Assembly: GCA_019279435.1 (NCBI GenBank)
Contig: JAAALK010000082.1
Coordinates: 81,874,989 to 81,938,988, forward strand
Direction: 5' to 3'
From: Zizania palustris
Lineage: Eukaryota; Streptophyta; Magnoliopsida; Poales; Poaceae
DNA length: 64,000 nt
Shown here piece by piece: positions 33,328 to 45,200 of this stretch. Each line of letters opens with the position of its first letter. Positions within the stretch are counted from its first letter, which is position 1. The notes under the pieces were generated by a model. That model was not told the DNA's origin. It saw nothing but the letters and a program-made list of their open reading frames with translations, and did not search any database. The position numbers and the translations under genes are program-made.

Positions 33328-35785
33328 CTACACATGATAAGAACGTCTCGATCGCTCAGTGCTGGGGTGAGTAAAATAATGACGAGGCATCCAGCACTGA
33401 GTGACACGAGTAGTAGGCACAGTAAAAGTAGACGGTCTACGCACATGAAAATCAGCATGATGCAAAGTGCGAGGTCTACCTACATGCAAAGAACGCAAAG
33501 CATGACGAGGTCTCCTACTCTGACGAGGTACAAAGCTACTCGCCCGAGGTCTACCACCATATGGAACATGGTGAACACCTCGAGGAGAAAAACCTCTCCG
33601 AGAAGCACGAGGAGCCTCGAAAACAGGACGAGAGTAATACTCAGTCTCATGCATACCTAAAGATGGGTAATGCATGTCCTGATAGCTCATCGCCTGTGCA
33701 CGTCGCTCATCCTTGATGCGACGGAAACAGAAACCGATCAAATGACCAGCCCGCTGACAATAAGAACAATGAAACACTCTCCTGGGGGCACTCTCATGGG
33801 TCATAGGAGCAACTCTCACAGGCTCCTTGGGTTTCTTCACAGTGGTTTTCTTGGGAGGATTTTTCTTGGCAGGAGGAGTGGTTTTCTTTGGAGGATGGGT
33901 AGGCTTTTTGGCTGATGGGGTGTCCAACAGAGCTCTCTCTTTCTCTAGGGTGGTGGGAGAGGTAAAAACAGTTTTGGCCTTACTGTCTGAAGCTATCCTC
34001 TCAAAACCCAAACCTAGAGCTACCCCGGCTCTATCAGCACACAACTTGGTCTTGGCCAAGAGCAAATCCATCCTACCCTTCCCTTCAGTGCATTTATTCA
34101 CCACAGAAAGAAGGTATTCATTTTCTGACATGAGGTTCTCAGCTCGCTCTCTAACAGTGCCTAGCTGGTCCTTAAGGGTAATGCATGTGTCACACACAGG
34201 CTGCACATCCTTAGAACTACCGGCCCTCTCCAATCTAGCCTCCAAATCATGAACATGCTTATCACGTAAATTAATGCTATCGCGCAATAAAGAACAGTTC
34301 ATGCAATCAATGACTTCATGAGGTCTAGACTCCACCTCCAAAAGCTGCTTCTGTGCAGTCTCAAGCTCAGAAAGAGTTTGAGCATGAACAGAACGCAACT
34401 GAGCAAGCTCACTCATGACAACCGAACATGATTCACATTCAACATCATCAAACTTAGACTTAAGCATGGCATATTCAGTAGAAATATTTTCTAGCCTAAG
34501 TCTAAGGTCTTTTCTTTCTCTAGCGGCTTGCACAAGTAATCTATCCTGACCTAGCACAACTTCATTCAGCTCATCTAATTTAATTAGAAGCTGGTCAGAT
34601 GATATGTTTACCTCAGATGAGTCAAGCTCATCGCCGCTGTGATCGCTGTCGGCCATGAAGCAAAGGCCGGTGAAGTCACGTCCCTTCTTGTCCTTCTTGT
34701 CCTCCTTCCTTGGGGACTCCTCCTCCTCAGAGCTCGACTCCTCAGTTGAGGAAGTGTCGATGTCGCTGAGAGCAGCAACAAATGCTCTGGAAGCGGCCTT
34801 GGCTACTTTCTTAGCCATCTTGCCGCGCTTGCCCTTCACAAAGGGCTTCCTCTCCTTTTTGTGGAATTTGGGGCGCTCACTCTCATCTCTCTTCTTGACC
34901 TTGGGGCAATTGTCCTTAATGTGAGAGGTGTCGCCACATTCATAGCAGCCACTAAAACCACTTCTCCTCTGATCCCGTCTCTCATGATGAAAGCGGGTGA
35001 ACCTCCGGGCAATGAGAGCAAGCTCATCATCAGCTAGAGTGTCCACCTGCTCCTTTGTGACGGAGACCAGGGAGGACAAGGCAAAATCATCTGCAAGAAC
35101 ACAACTGCCTGATGTGCTTGGTTCTGCAGTGGTACCACGGCTAGTGCTAGAAACCAATGCCAATGGTTGTGGCAAAGAGCTTCTGTGCACAGCAAGAGAT
35201 GCCTTGGCAATCTCTGTGGACTTCAGCTTGCTAAAGAGTTCATCACAGGTCAAGGTGTCATAGCCTGTGGACTCCTCAATGCTGGATATCTTCACTTCCC
35301 ATATGCTACGGTCAAGAGCATAGAGAAGTTTGATAGCCCTATCGTGATCACTGTAAGCAAGCGTCCCGTTGGATCGCAAGTTACTCACTATCGCGTCAAA
35401 GCGAGAAAACATGGCATCTACAGATTCACCAGGTGCCTGCACAAACAGCTGATACTGTTGATTGTAGGTGCTTTGGCGCCTGGCCTTAATCTGAGCAGAG
35501 CCCTCGTGAAAGACAGTGAGTGTTGTCCAAATTTCCCTAGCAGTCCTAAGGTGCTGCACCCTATCAAACTCACTCCGACTCAAACCAATGAACAGAATGT
35601 TCCTTGCCTTCGAGTTGGCAATATACTGATCTTTTTCGGTTTGAGTGGTGCGGGTATCAGGGATGGAGTATTGTGAGTCCACAATCTCCCAAATTGCATT
35701 TCCTTGGCTTAACAAGTAAGCCTCCATGCGCACCTTCCAGTATGCAAAATCTGTCCCATCGAATAGAGGAATTTTACTGCCTCTA
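33328..35785 (-). pseudogene. SIRE1 gag, split near its start by element B
   Basis: About 800 residues remain. The copia Gag core (motifs MEAYLLSQG, RTAREIW, YDTLTCDELFSKL) occupies the first about 200 residues. A CCHC zinc knuckle CYECGDTSHIKDNC is near residue 262, followed by a Lys-rich stretch, a Ser/Glu-rich acidic stretch, a long coiled coil (about 370-560), and a second CCHC knuckle CSYCQRAGHLIGFC near 650. The start codon (46198-46196) is beyond element B. Gag packages RNA and assembles the particle; the long C-terminal extension is typical of Sireviruses. Confidence 0.88.
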
Positions 35786-35998
35786 TGTCGCGCCCCGATT
35801 TAATAAATCAGGACCTTTATTGAAATTCCAAAGAAAATCAATAAACCAAGACGTTCATAAAGCGACCACGTACAATACGGGCAATCATTCACGGTTCGTA
35901 GACCGCATTAATACAAAAGTGAATGAAAGTGAAGAGAAACTAATAAAATCAAGGGTCCTATATGAACGCCTCCTTCCAGTCTCGCCTTGACTGGGTCG

Positions 35999-37176
35999 CT
36001 ACTCCAGACCTTCATCCTCCTCGTAGTAGACGGGCTCTGATGGTGTAAGTCAACGGGGTGAGTACAGATGTACTCAGCAAGCCACCGAATGCAAATATAA
36101 TGCAAGGTACTAACAAGGGAGATAGTGGCTAGTTTTGCGGAAGCAGTATATTTGTAAAGCATTTAATGTGAGCAAGTTATTAGTACGGAAAGGTAAACAT
36201 GTGAATGCATCATCATCTTCTAACTCGAGGAGTACGTTTTACCTCCTCGCACAACAGTCCTTACATGCCATGAATAACTCATCCATTCAAACAATTTGTA
36301 AACTAACTGCGAGTAGTCACACAACCCGCCCTTGACCGTGGGCTCGGCTTTTCGAAAAGATTGAATTTACTCTGATCAGAGATGTACCACTGTACCCACA
36401 AGGCACGCACTCATCACTTACACCGAAGTGTAACGAGATGACCCATTTCACGGGAACTCGTGCCAAAACCTTCCATATGGTCCTCCCCGACTCAACAGCA
36501 CCCTCTTATAGGTTTCATATGGTGTCCCGACGCGTCGGTGCCCCACCATACCCCCCTTGAGCCTCCTTTGGTACAAGTCGCCCGCAGGCTAGCCCCTTGC
36601 CCCCTCCACTATGGTGCCGAGAGACGGAGTGTTCCACACTTCCAGTTAGGACTTACCCATTAGACTTGTGGTTGGTACGGAAGTGCTTTGCAACAGATCC
36701 CGCAGACCGGTCCTTATAGTGCCCCGGGTGCGACCAACCAGTTTCCGAGCTTGCACCCGGAACCCACCATACTTATAACATACCCAACTCCAACAGAGTC
36801 CAGAGACAAGAATAACGGGGTATTTCATATACCCGAATCCATCTATCTACGACTCATTATTTTTTTATCCTATAGCAGTTGTGCCGGTACATTGGGCACT
36901 AGCTAATATAATATTTGAAGAGTGACAAGGAGTTAAGGCTCAATAAGCATGGCTTGGGTTTGCACACAAGGACGGGGATCTAATAATTATAAGTGTAAGG
37001 CTTGATATTTGACTAATGCAATATTAACCTATGAGTTATAGCGATAGTTTATTAAAACATGGGCTCAAATATGATCAACTGTTTCCACAGAAGGGTCGAT
37101 GACTTGCCTTGATCCGTGAATGGTGAAGGTGAAACCTTGGGATAGATCTCTGGATCTTCGACGACGTCGTAGTCTT
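35999..37176 (-). other. LTR-embedded split mini-ORF of element B (exons 37176-37108 and 36036-35999)
   Basis: Exon a is 69 bp, as in A, opening with AAGACTACGACG after an AG and ending at a GC-type donor (G/GCAAGT). Exon b follows an ATCAG acceptor and ends GGTCTGGAGTAG. The phase-1 join stays open and gives about 35 acidic codons ending GLE. Most differences from A are synonymous or conservative. A second copy lies in the 5' LTR at 42479-42516 and 43589-43657. No ATG was found in the C-rich leader. Confidence 0.45.
36226..36249 (-). other. Conserved hairpin 2 in LTR B
   Basis: CGAGGAG/CTCCTCG stem with a 10-nt loop, identical to 9489-9512 of element A. Confidence 0.5.
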
Positions 37177-39707
37177 CTCGATGCGGAAAAGTAAATAAAA
37201 CATTCAATAAACAATCCAAAACAAACAACCATACAACATACATGTTTATGTTGGATTAAGTAAAGGAGATAGAGTCTTCACTTTTAGGTTTTTGTTACTT
37301 AAACATTTAAGATTAATTTTTAATGAGATTCCTTAATTCTTATAGCTTGATATAATTATTCTTCCTAAGGGGGTTTTATTTCTCCCTTTTTAAAGTTGAA
37401 GTAAAAAGTTATAAAATGACCTTAATGTTTTTATGGCATTAATATAGTGACATTAGGTTATTTAGATCTTCTGAAGTTTGTTATATAAGTTTTAGGATAG
37501 TTTCATAAAGGGTTGACTTTTCTTAAATGCCTTAATTAAATGTCCTAAAAGGGCCTTTGCAATATCAGTTAATAGATTAAAGTGGGCAAAGTGAACATGT
37601 TATCTTTATTGCATTAAAATAGTAGAATCAAGTCATTAAGTCCTTTGAATTTATTATGTCATTTTCATGATATTTTTGCAAAGTGTTGTATATGAATTAA
37701 TCATTTATTTTAAAGGGTCTTGGAAATATTTATTTAAGAATCTAAAATGGGCAAAATGACTTATTATATTTTTATTGGCTTATAAATAGTGTAAGGGAGT
37801 CATTGTGTCCCAGAAATTAATATATATATTTTTAAGGATTTTTCTGGATTATTTAAATGTAATATGATTTAAATCCTAAAGGGGACTTAGAAATGTAATT
37901 TAATAAAATGTCATGGACAAAATGGTTATTCCATTTTTATTGTATTAACAACAGTGAAATGGGGCCATTATATCTTCTGATATTATTTTATAAATTGTTA
38001 AGGGTTTATCTGAATTCTTTTATTGAAATATTAATTAACTCCTAAAGGGGATTTTTCTTTATTATTTGATAAGATTATTGTGTGCCAAATAAACATATTG
38101 TTCTTATTGCATAAAGTGTAGAGGATGAAAAGACAAATTTTCCAGAATCAAAATGGTGAATTTGGAGTTAATTTGAGCAAGATATGAATTTTTAAAGTTT
38201 AAACTAATTTTCTGAATTTTATTTTAAACAGAAATCAGTCCCTGGTCCACGGTGAGCCAGGCCCACGGTGGACCAGCGACTGCGCGCGTGAGCCGGGCCA
38301 TCCAGGATCGTTTGATCAAGATCCAACGGCCCATAGTGAGGCGGGGTTTTAAAATACCGCGGACGGCCTGGATCAACTGATACCCCTTCGTTGGATCGGG
38401 CGGCTGAGATCTAATCCCTGTGGGATTTAATCTCGGCCGTTCAGTCCAGATCGAACGGCAGAGGCGCCGTCCGGCACGGCACGCACGGGAAGGGGATACG
38501 TACCCGTCTTCCCCGACTCCGGTAGAACTCCGGCGAGAGATTCCCGGCGACGGCGATGTCCTAGGGCACGACCGAGGCTAAAAATGGATAGAGGGGCATG
38601 AGGGGAGCCTAGGCTTACCGGCGATGAGGAGGTTGGAGCAGAGGTGGCGACCGGCGGTGAGGGGATGGCGTCGGGCTTGCTCGGGTGCGACGGCGACGAG
38701 ACGATCCCGAGGTGATCCGGCCCAACGGAGGTGGGGCCGGGGGAGGGTGAGCGACGGCGGTCCCGTTGGTGTCGTTGGCGAGGGCGACGGTGGCCTAGAT
38801 CACCGGTGAGGGCTTGACGGAGAGAAGACAGAGAAAACCGGAATAAAAATAGTGGCGGCGCTCGGGATTGCGATGGTTGGAGCTCTAAAGGTGTGGGCGA
38901 AGAGCGGTGAGTGCAGGGGTATTTAAAGGACTCGCCGGCGGCGTGAATGGAAGGCTTATCGTGGGAAACCGAGGGGAATTCCCCAATTATTCCGGCGAGC
39001 TCCCATGCTTCTCGGATTGGCTTCCAAAAGGGCGAAATCGCGTGGCTAAGGGGGGAAATGGATCACTGGTGTTCGGGGAAGGAGATCCGAGGCTTAACTT
39101 CGTGGATCTGAGCGGCCGGCGGCGAGATCGGGGAGGGGGCCGACGGAAATGGAAGGGGAGATCCCCTTCCATGGTTGAAGACGAAGCTGACAGGTGGCCC
39201 TCACCTGTCAGCGGCTGCGAGCGGAAGGGAAGAGGCCGACAGGTGGGCCGGGGTTGGCAGTGGGAGGAGTACACGCGCGCGGTGGCTGCCAGGTGGGGCC
39301 GACCGAGGCGAGGGAGAGGAGAGAGGCGGGGGTCGGTGCCGACAGGCTGGCCCCGCCTGTCAGCGAGAGAGGCTGTGTTGGGCTGGGCCGAAAGGCCTTC
39401 GGAGGGGAAACGGGGGTTGCGGCCCATCAAGATTAAAAATTCATTTTTCAATTAAAATAATTCCAGAAATTCAAATATTTGTTTAAGGCTTGAAGCACTG
39501 TTGCTAAAATTTTGTAAAAATTCTCAAAAATATTTCTTGGCTTCTAGTTTATCCCATAAAATTTTCAAGTCCAAATTTTGGATATTTATCTCTGTTGGGC
39601 TTTAATAGGGTTCTTTTAGGATTTTCTTTAATACCAAAATTTCAGAAATTCTTTTATTATTATATTTCCTTTATTTTATTCCCTTTTTTTATTTTGAGGC
39701 TGTTACA

Positions 39708-39722
39708 ATCCTATCCCCCTTA
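39708..39722 (-). other. Polypurine tract of element B
   Basis: Minus-strand TGTAAGGGGGATAGGAT abuts the 3' LTR. A GAATCTCG...CGAGATTC palindrome lies just upstream (about 39727-39746), as in element A. Confidence 0.7.
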
Positions 39723-39780
39723 CAGAGAATCTCGTCCTCGAGATTCGAAACGAACCTCGGGAAAACTAAGGGACTGAGTT

Positions 39781-40455
39781 CTACTGGTGCTCTGGGTTAG
39801 GAGAAGGGGTTACATCAGAAGTTGGCAAAGCGATCTCCGGATCTGGGTTGGTTGAGACCAAATTGGGAGTGTCTTTGGTTGTATCTGGTTTCTCTTTGTG
39901 GTGATCTAGAGTATGTCCCTCTGGTTTTGCAATGGAGGATGGCACCCGCTTGGGGTAGGGGCACTCGTTGGCGTAGTGGCCTCCTTGGCGGCAGTTGTAG
40001 CACACAATCGGCTTGCCGTTCCTGTCCCTCTTGTATCCGGTAGCTGGTACTGGTGTCCTTCCGGCTGGCGGTGCTTGAGGTGGGATGTCTGTGAGGGTGG
40101 TTCGTGGCTTGGCAGGGGTTGGGGCTTGAGGTCGAATCACACTGGTTTCTGTTATAGTTGCTTTGTTCACCAATCTCTGAAAGTTGGCGAAATCCCCGTA
40201 GATTAGCTGAAGGGAGAGCTCGTGTTGGTGTTGTTGGAGACGGAACAACTGTGCCTGCTGCTCTTGCATCTGCTTTTGTAGTTGTTGCATCTGGGTAAGC
40301 AGTGTGGCGATCAGTTGGTTCTGTTTTGTCATCATCTCCGCAAGTGTGGGATGATAGACAACAGGGGTCTGCTGGTGTCCAACTGCACCCCACTGAGGCA
40401 GATTGCCTAAGGTGTTTCCATCGTGTGGAGCTCCTGATCCTTGGTTGTTGGCCAT
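39781..40455 (-). CDS. Gag-like zinc-knuckle protein of element B (capsid core missing)
   Basis: 224 codons. The N-terminal 90 residues are Gln-rich and probably coiled. A short DFANFQRLVNKATI stretch resembles the end of a chromovirus Gag core. A Pro-rich linker leads to one CCHC knuckle, CYNCRQGGHYANEC, near residue 150, then a low-complexity tail. The capsid core between coiled region and linker seems deleted. Such a protein might still bind RNA. The frame is open, but the protein is much shorter than a usual gypsy Gag. Confidence 0.65.
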   Translation of the reverse strand: MANNQGSGAPHDGNTLGNLPQWGAVGHQQTPVVYHPTLAEMMTKQNQLIATLLTQMQQLQKQMQEQQAQLFRLQQHQHELSLQLIYGDFANFQRLVNKATITETSVIRPQAPTPAKPRTTLTDIPPQAPPAGRTPVPATGYKRDRNGKPIVCYNCRQGGHYANECPYPKRVPSSIAKPEGHTLDHHKEKPDTTKDTPNLVSTNPDPEIALPTSDVTPSPNPEHQ

Positions 40456-41110
40456 CCTGAAGTTGAAGGGTTCAATAAGAAGGTGCCGTCATTAAGGGGA
40501 AATGGTTACTGATTTTTATTGCCTAAGATGGATAATTTGTCCTAGATGCTTTATGTTAGTCCCTTATTACTTTCATACTCATGCCCTATATCATTTTTAA
40601 TATAAATGATTTATCATGTATTTTATTCACTCAACATTCGTGTTGTAATATATTTTATTAATTTGTGTTTGGAGGTTTAAGATGAAGTGATGTTGATTAT
40701 ATCTCATTGAATTCCTTGGTACCAAAATTCCAGAAAAAATTTTGGAACACAATTTGATGCTTAGGAGAATTTTTAGGAAAAATACTCTAGCTAATTTTAA
40801 ATGAAGTTTTTAGGCCCATATTTTAGCTTTCCTCTTTCTTGATTTATACTAAATCCTTTTCTTGAAATTTATTTATTAAGGGGAAATTTTATTTTTAATG
40901 CCTCGCGAAAATCGAGGCATTACAATCCTAACTTCCTTAACAAGAATCTCGTCCCGAGATTCGGAAAGGCTAGAAGGTTAAAGATAGGCTTCAAGTCTAT
41001 ATTTTCATAGATTGGGCTTGGCTAAATTAGGGCTTTCTTGACAACTTGTCTTGACTTCATGATTGGAGTTGTTCTCGCAGAACGGCGACGAACGAATCAC
41101 GTTGACTTGA
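40456..41110 (-). repeat. Embedded fragment of an A-type element inside B
   Basis: On the minus strand, 41110-40922 matches the 3' internal end of element A, including its GAATCTCGGGACGAGATTC palindrome and a degraded PPT. 40921-40456 matches the first about 460 bp of an A-type LTR (TGTAATGCCTCGATTTTCG...). The Gag-like ORF follows directly, so element B looks assembled by fusing a complete A-type 3' end to another sequence. Confidence 0.65.
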
Positions 41111-41310
41111 AACTAGAGGTAGATTCTCTCCTTTAGATTGGGATTATGATCTAATAGGTCTAGGAAATGATATTTAAGCTTTATTTTAAAATGTATCGTT
41201 CTTGCGATTACGTTTATGTTTATTTTTATTTAATCTTTACTCATGTCTTATATTCGGCATGGGTGGCAATACAAGCAAGTAAAAGAAAACAATCAAACGT
41301 AAAACTACGT

Positions 41311-42123
41311 CTACGGTAGCTCAGGGGACGACTCGATCACGGGCTCGTGGGAGACGGTCGGGGTCGAGGAACTGGAGGGTCCGGCGGGTGGAGCAATGTG
41401 GGAGATCCTCTTGGGCCTCGCGGTGGGGATCCGAAGGGGTTTCTTCTTGCGAGGCAGAAGAGGTGCGATCTCCTCAAGATCCTTCTTCAAGTCTTTGAGC
41501 TGCTGACGGAGCTGGGTATTGACCATGGCGCCCTGGCGTAGAAGCTCGTTCTGACGCCTCAATTCCTCTACCTCAAGAGTCAGCTGGGGGTTCTGCTGGA
41601 TTTGTCGACGGAGCTCAGCATTTTCGCGGGCCAGGTTCTCCGACGAGTGGCGGTAGAAGTCGATGGTGTCGTGTTGGCTATCTGCGTCGAGGACGGCCTC
41701 CGTATGAAGGTTGTCCATAGCCTCCAAGAGTCTCATGGTGCGGGTGATGGCGGAGTTGTCCTGAGGGAGGGAGTTGATGTAGATGCTGCGGTGACTCCCT
41801 GGTGTACGCATGGGCATGAAGCGGTAGATGGTGTCGCGAAGGTGGCAGTCGTAGACCAGTCGAAGCTCAGCGAGGGACTGAAGAGCGGCTCGCTGGCTGG
41901 CCACTACGAATGAAGGTCCTCCAACTCCATGGGTGTAGAAGGGTGGCTGCGTGAAAGAGGGGCGGATTACAACCGTGACCTCGCAGTAGCTCTCGTTCGC
42001 ATCGGGAAAGATCCCGTGGAACGCAGGCTCATGGGGAAACCCCAAAAAGTCGACGAGCACGCGAAGCTCGCGGATGAATCCGGCCTCATCTCGAAGATTC
42101 CCGCTCATGGTGTGAACCGGCAT
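41311..42123 (-). CDS. Hypothetical coiled-coil protein of element B
   Basis: 270 codons from an ATG about 130 nt after the primer site, so it is the first ORF on the genomic RNA. Residues 1-110 form a compact, mixed region (motifs ELRVLVDFLGFPHEPAFHG and TQPPFYTHGVGGPSF). Residues 150-225 form a coiled coil rich in ARENAEL and LRRQNELL heptads, then a basic PRKKKPLR stretch and a Ser/Pro tail. I do not recognise the domain and see no catalytic motif. An intact ORF in an element lacking pol suggests selection or very recent age; a Gag replacement is possible but speculative. Confidence 0.6.
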   Translation of the reverse strand: MPVHTMSGNLRDEAGFIRELRVLVDFLGFPHEPAFHGIFPDANESYCEVTVVIRPSFTQPPFYTHGVGGPSFVVASQRAALQSLAELRLVYDCHLRDTIYRFMPMRTPGSHRSIYINSLPQDNSAITRTMRLLEAMDNLHTEAVLDADSQHDTIDFYRHSSENLARENAELRRQIQQNPQLTLEVEELRRQNELLRQGAMVNTQLRQQLKDLKKDLEEIAPLLPRKKKPLRIPTARPKRISHIAPPAGPSSSSTPTVSHEPVIESSPELP

Positions 42124-42250
42124 CTACAAAAGAGAGAAAATTTTTTTGTGAAAACCTCGGAAGATGAGAGGATAAGTAATCTTTTGTAAAATATAGTGAA
42201 TGTATATAAGTCCTAAGGTCAGGTCTGTTTGGCTTCCTACAGTCAAGTCG

Positions 42251-42262
42251 GCTCTGATACCA
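42251..42262 (-). other. Primer-binding site of element B (tRNA-iMet)
   Basis: Minus-strand TGGTATCAGAGC three bases inside the 5' LTR. The following CGACTTGACTGTAGGAAGCC is shared with element A. Confidence 0.9.
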
Positions 42263-42265
42263 TCT

Positions 42266-45200
42266 TGTCGCGCCCCGATTTAATAAATCAGGACCTTTAT
42301 TGAAATTCCAAAGAAAATCAATAAACCAAGACGTTCATAAAGCGACCACGTACAATACGGGCAATCATTCACGGTTCGTAGACCGCATTAATACAAAAGT
42401 GAATGAAAGTGAAGAGAAACTAATAAAATCAAGGGTCCTATATGAACGCCTCCTTCCAGTCTCGCCTTGACTGGGTCGCTACTCCAGACCTTCATCCTCC
42501 TCGTAGTAGACGGGCTCTGATGGTGTAAGTCAACGGGGTGAGTACAGATGTACTCAGCAAGCCACCGAATGCAAATATAATGCAAGGTACTAACAAGGGA
42601 GATAGTGGCTAGTTTTGCGGAAGCAGTATATTTGTAAAGCATTTAATGTGAGCAAGTTATTAGTACGGAAAGGTAAACATGTGAATGCATCATCATCTTC
42701 TAACTCGAGGAGTACGTTTTACCTCCTCGCACAACAGTCCTTACATGCCATGAATAACTCATCCATTCAAACAATTTGTAAACTAACTGCGAGTAGTCAC
42801 ACAACCCGCCCTTGACCGTGGGCTCGGCTTTTCGAAAAGATTGAATTTACTCTGATCAGAGATGTACCACTGTACCCACAAGGCACGCACTCATCACTTA
42901 CACCGAAGTGTAACGAGATGACCCATTTCACGGGAACTCGTGCCAAAACCTTCCATATGGTCCTCCCCGACTCAACAGCACCCTCTTATAGGTTTCATAT
43001 GGTGTCCCGACGCGTCGGTGCCCCACCATACCCCCCCTTGAGCCTCCTTTGGTACAAGTCGCCCGCAGGCTAGCCCCTTGCCCCCTCCACTATGGTGCCG
43101 AGAGACGGAGTGTTCCACACTTCCAGTTAGGACTTACCCATTAGACTTGTGGTTGGTACGGAAGTGCTTTGCAACAGATCCCGCAGACCGGTCCTTATAG
43201 TGCCCCGGGTGCGACCAACCAGTTTCCGAGCTTGCACCCGGAACCCACCATACTTATAACATACCCAACTCCAACAGAGTCCAGAGACAAGAATAACGGG
43301 GTATTTCATATACCCGAATCCATCTATCTACGACTCATTATTTTTTTATCCTATAGCAGTTGTGCCGGTACATTGGGCACTAGCTAATATAATATTTGAA
43401 GAGTGACAAGGAGTTAAGGCTCAATAAGCATGGCTTGGGTTTGCACACAAGGACGGGGATCTAATAATTATAAGTGTAAGGCTTGATATTTGACTAATGC
43501 AATATTAACCTATGAGTTATAGCGATAGTTTATTAAAACATGGGCTCAAATATGATCAACTGTTTCCACAGAAGGGTCGATGACTTGCCTTGATCCGTGA
43601 ATGGTGAAGGTGAAACCTTGGGATAGATCTCTGGATCTTCGACGACGTCGTAGTCTTCTCGATGCGGAAAAGTAAATAAAACATTCAATAAACAATCCAA
43701 AACAAACAACCATACAACATACATGTTTATGTTGGATTAAGTAAAGGAGATAGAGTCTTCACTTTTAGGTTTTTGTTACTTAAACATTTAAGATTAATTT
43801 TTAATGAGATTCCTTAATTCTTATAGCTTGATATAATTATTCTTCCTAAGGGGGTTTTATTTCTCCCTTTTTAAAGTTGAAGTAAAAAGTTATAAAATGA
43901 CCTTAATGTTTTTATGGCATTAATATAGTGACATTAGGTTATTTAGATCTTCTGAAGTTTGTTATATAAGTTTTAGGATAGTTTCATAAAGGGTTGACTT
44001 TTCTTAAATGCCTTAATTAAATGTCCTAAAAGGGCCTTTGCAATATCAGTTAATAGATTAAAGTGGGCAAAGTGAACATGTTATCTTTATTGCATTAAAA
44101 TAGTAGAATCAAGTCATTAAGTCCTTTGAATTTATTATGTCATTTTCATGATATTTTGCAAAGTGTTGTATATGAATTAATCATTTATTTTAAAGGGTCT
44201 TGGAAATATTTATTTAAGAATCTAAAATGGGCAAAATGACTTATTATATTTTTATTGGCTTATAAATAGTGTAAGGGAGTCATTGTGTCCCAGAAATTAA
44301 TATATATATTTTTAAGGATTTTTCTGGATTATTTAAATGTAATATGATTTAAATCCTAAAGGGGACTTAGAAATGTAATTTAATAAAATGTCATGGACAA
44401 AATGGTTATTCCATTTTTATTGTATTAACAACAGTGAAATGGGGCCATTATATCTTCTGATATTATTTTATAAATTGTTAAGGGTTTATCTGAATTCTTT
44501 TATTGAAATATTAATTAACTCCTAAAGGGGATTTTTCTTTATTATTTGATAAGATTATTGTGTGCCAAATAAACATATTGTTCTTATTGCATAAAAGTGT
44601 AGAGGATGAAAAGACAAATTTTCCAGAATCAAAATGGTGAATTTGGAGTTAATTTGAGCAAGATATGAATTTTTAAAGTTTAAACTAATTTTCTGAATTT
44701 TATTTTAAACAGAAATCAGTCCCTGGTCCACGGTGAGCCAGGCCCACGGTGGACCAGCGACTGCGCGCGTGAGCCGGGCCATCCAGGATCGTTTGATCAA
44801 GATCCAACGGCCCATAGTGAGGCGGGGTTTTAAAATACCGCGGACGGCCTGGATCAACTGATACCCCTTCGTTGGATCGGGCGGCTGAGATCTAATCCCT
44901 GTGGGATTTAATCTCGGCCGTTCAGTCCAGATCGAACGGCAGAGGCGCCGTCCGGCACGGCACGCACGGGAAGGGGATACGTACCCGTCTTCCCCGACTC
45001 CGGTAGAACTCCGGCGAGAGATTCCCGGCGACGGCGATGTCCTAGGGCACGACCGAGGCTAAAAATGGATAGAGGGGCATGAGGGGAGCCTAGGCTTACC
45101 GGCGATGAGGAGGTTGGAGCAGAGGTGGCGACCGGCGGTGAGGGGATGGCGTCGGGCTTGCTCGGGTGCGACGGCGACGAGACGATCCCGAGGTGATCCG

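Larger units (their letters stand above)
35786..39707 (-). repeat. 3' LTR of element B
   Basis: On the plus strand starts TGTCGCGCCCCGATTT and ends GGCTGTTACA. Minus-strand promoter-like TTTAAATA at 38920-38927 precedes a C-rich leader ending at a good splice donor (CCG/GTAAGC, donor at 38618-38617). About 37250-38230 is AT-rich with no ORF. GC-rich frames at 38624-39486 are antisense to the U3/leader and have no recognisable domain. Confidence 0.9.

Noticed and set aside
32705..35676. Plus-strand ORFs opposite SIRE1 gag and pol (for example 33037-33660, 35167-35676)
   Set aside because: Shadows of the well-supported minus-strand genes.
38624..39486. GC-rich plus-strand ORFs in the B LTR (also 45105-45967)
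   Set aside because: Antisense to the promoter and leader side of the LTR, several overlapping frames, low-complexity Arg/Gly-rich translations.
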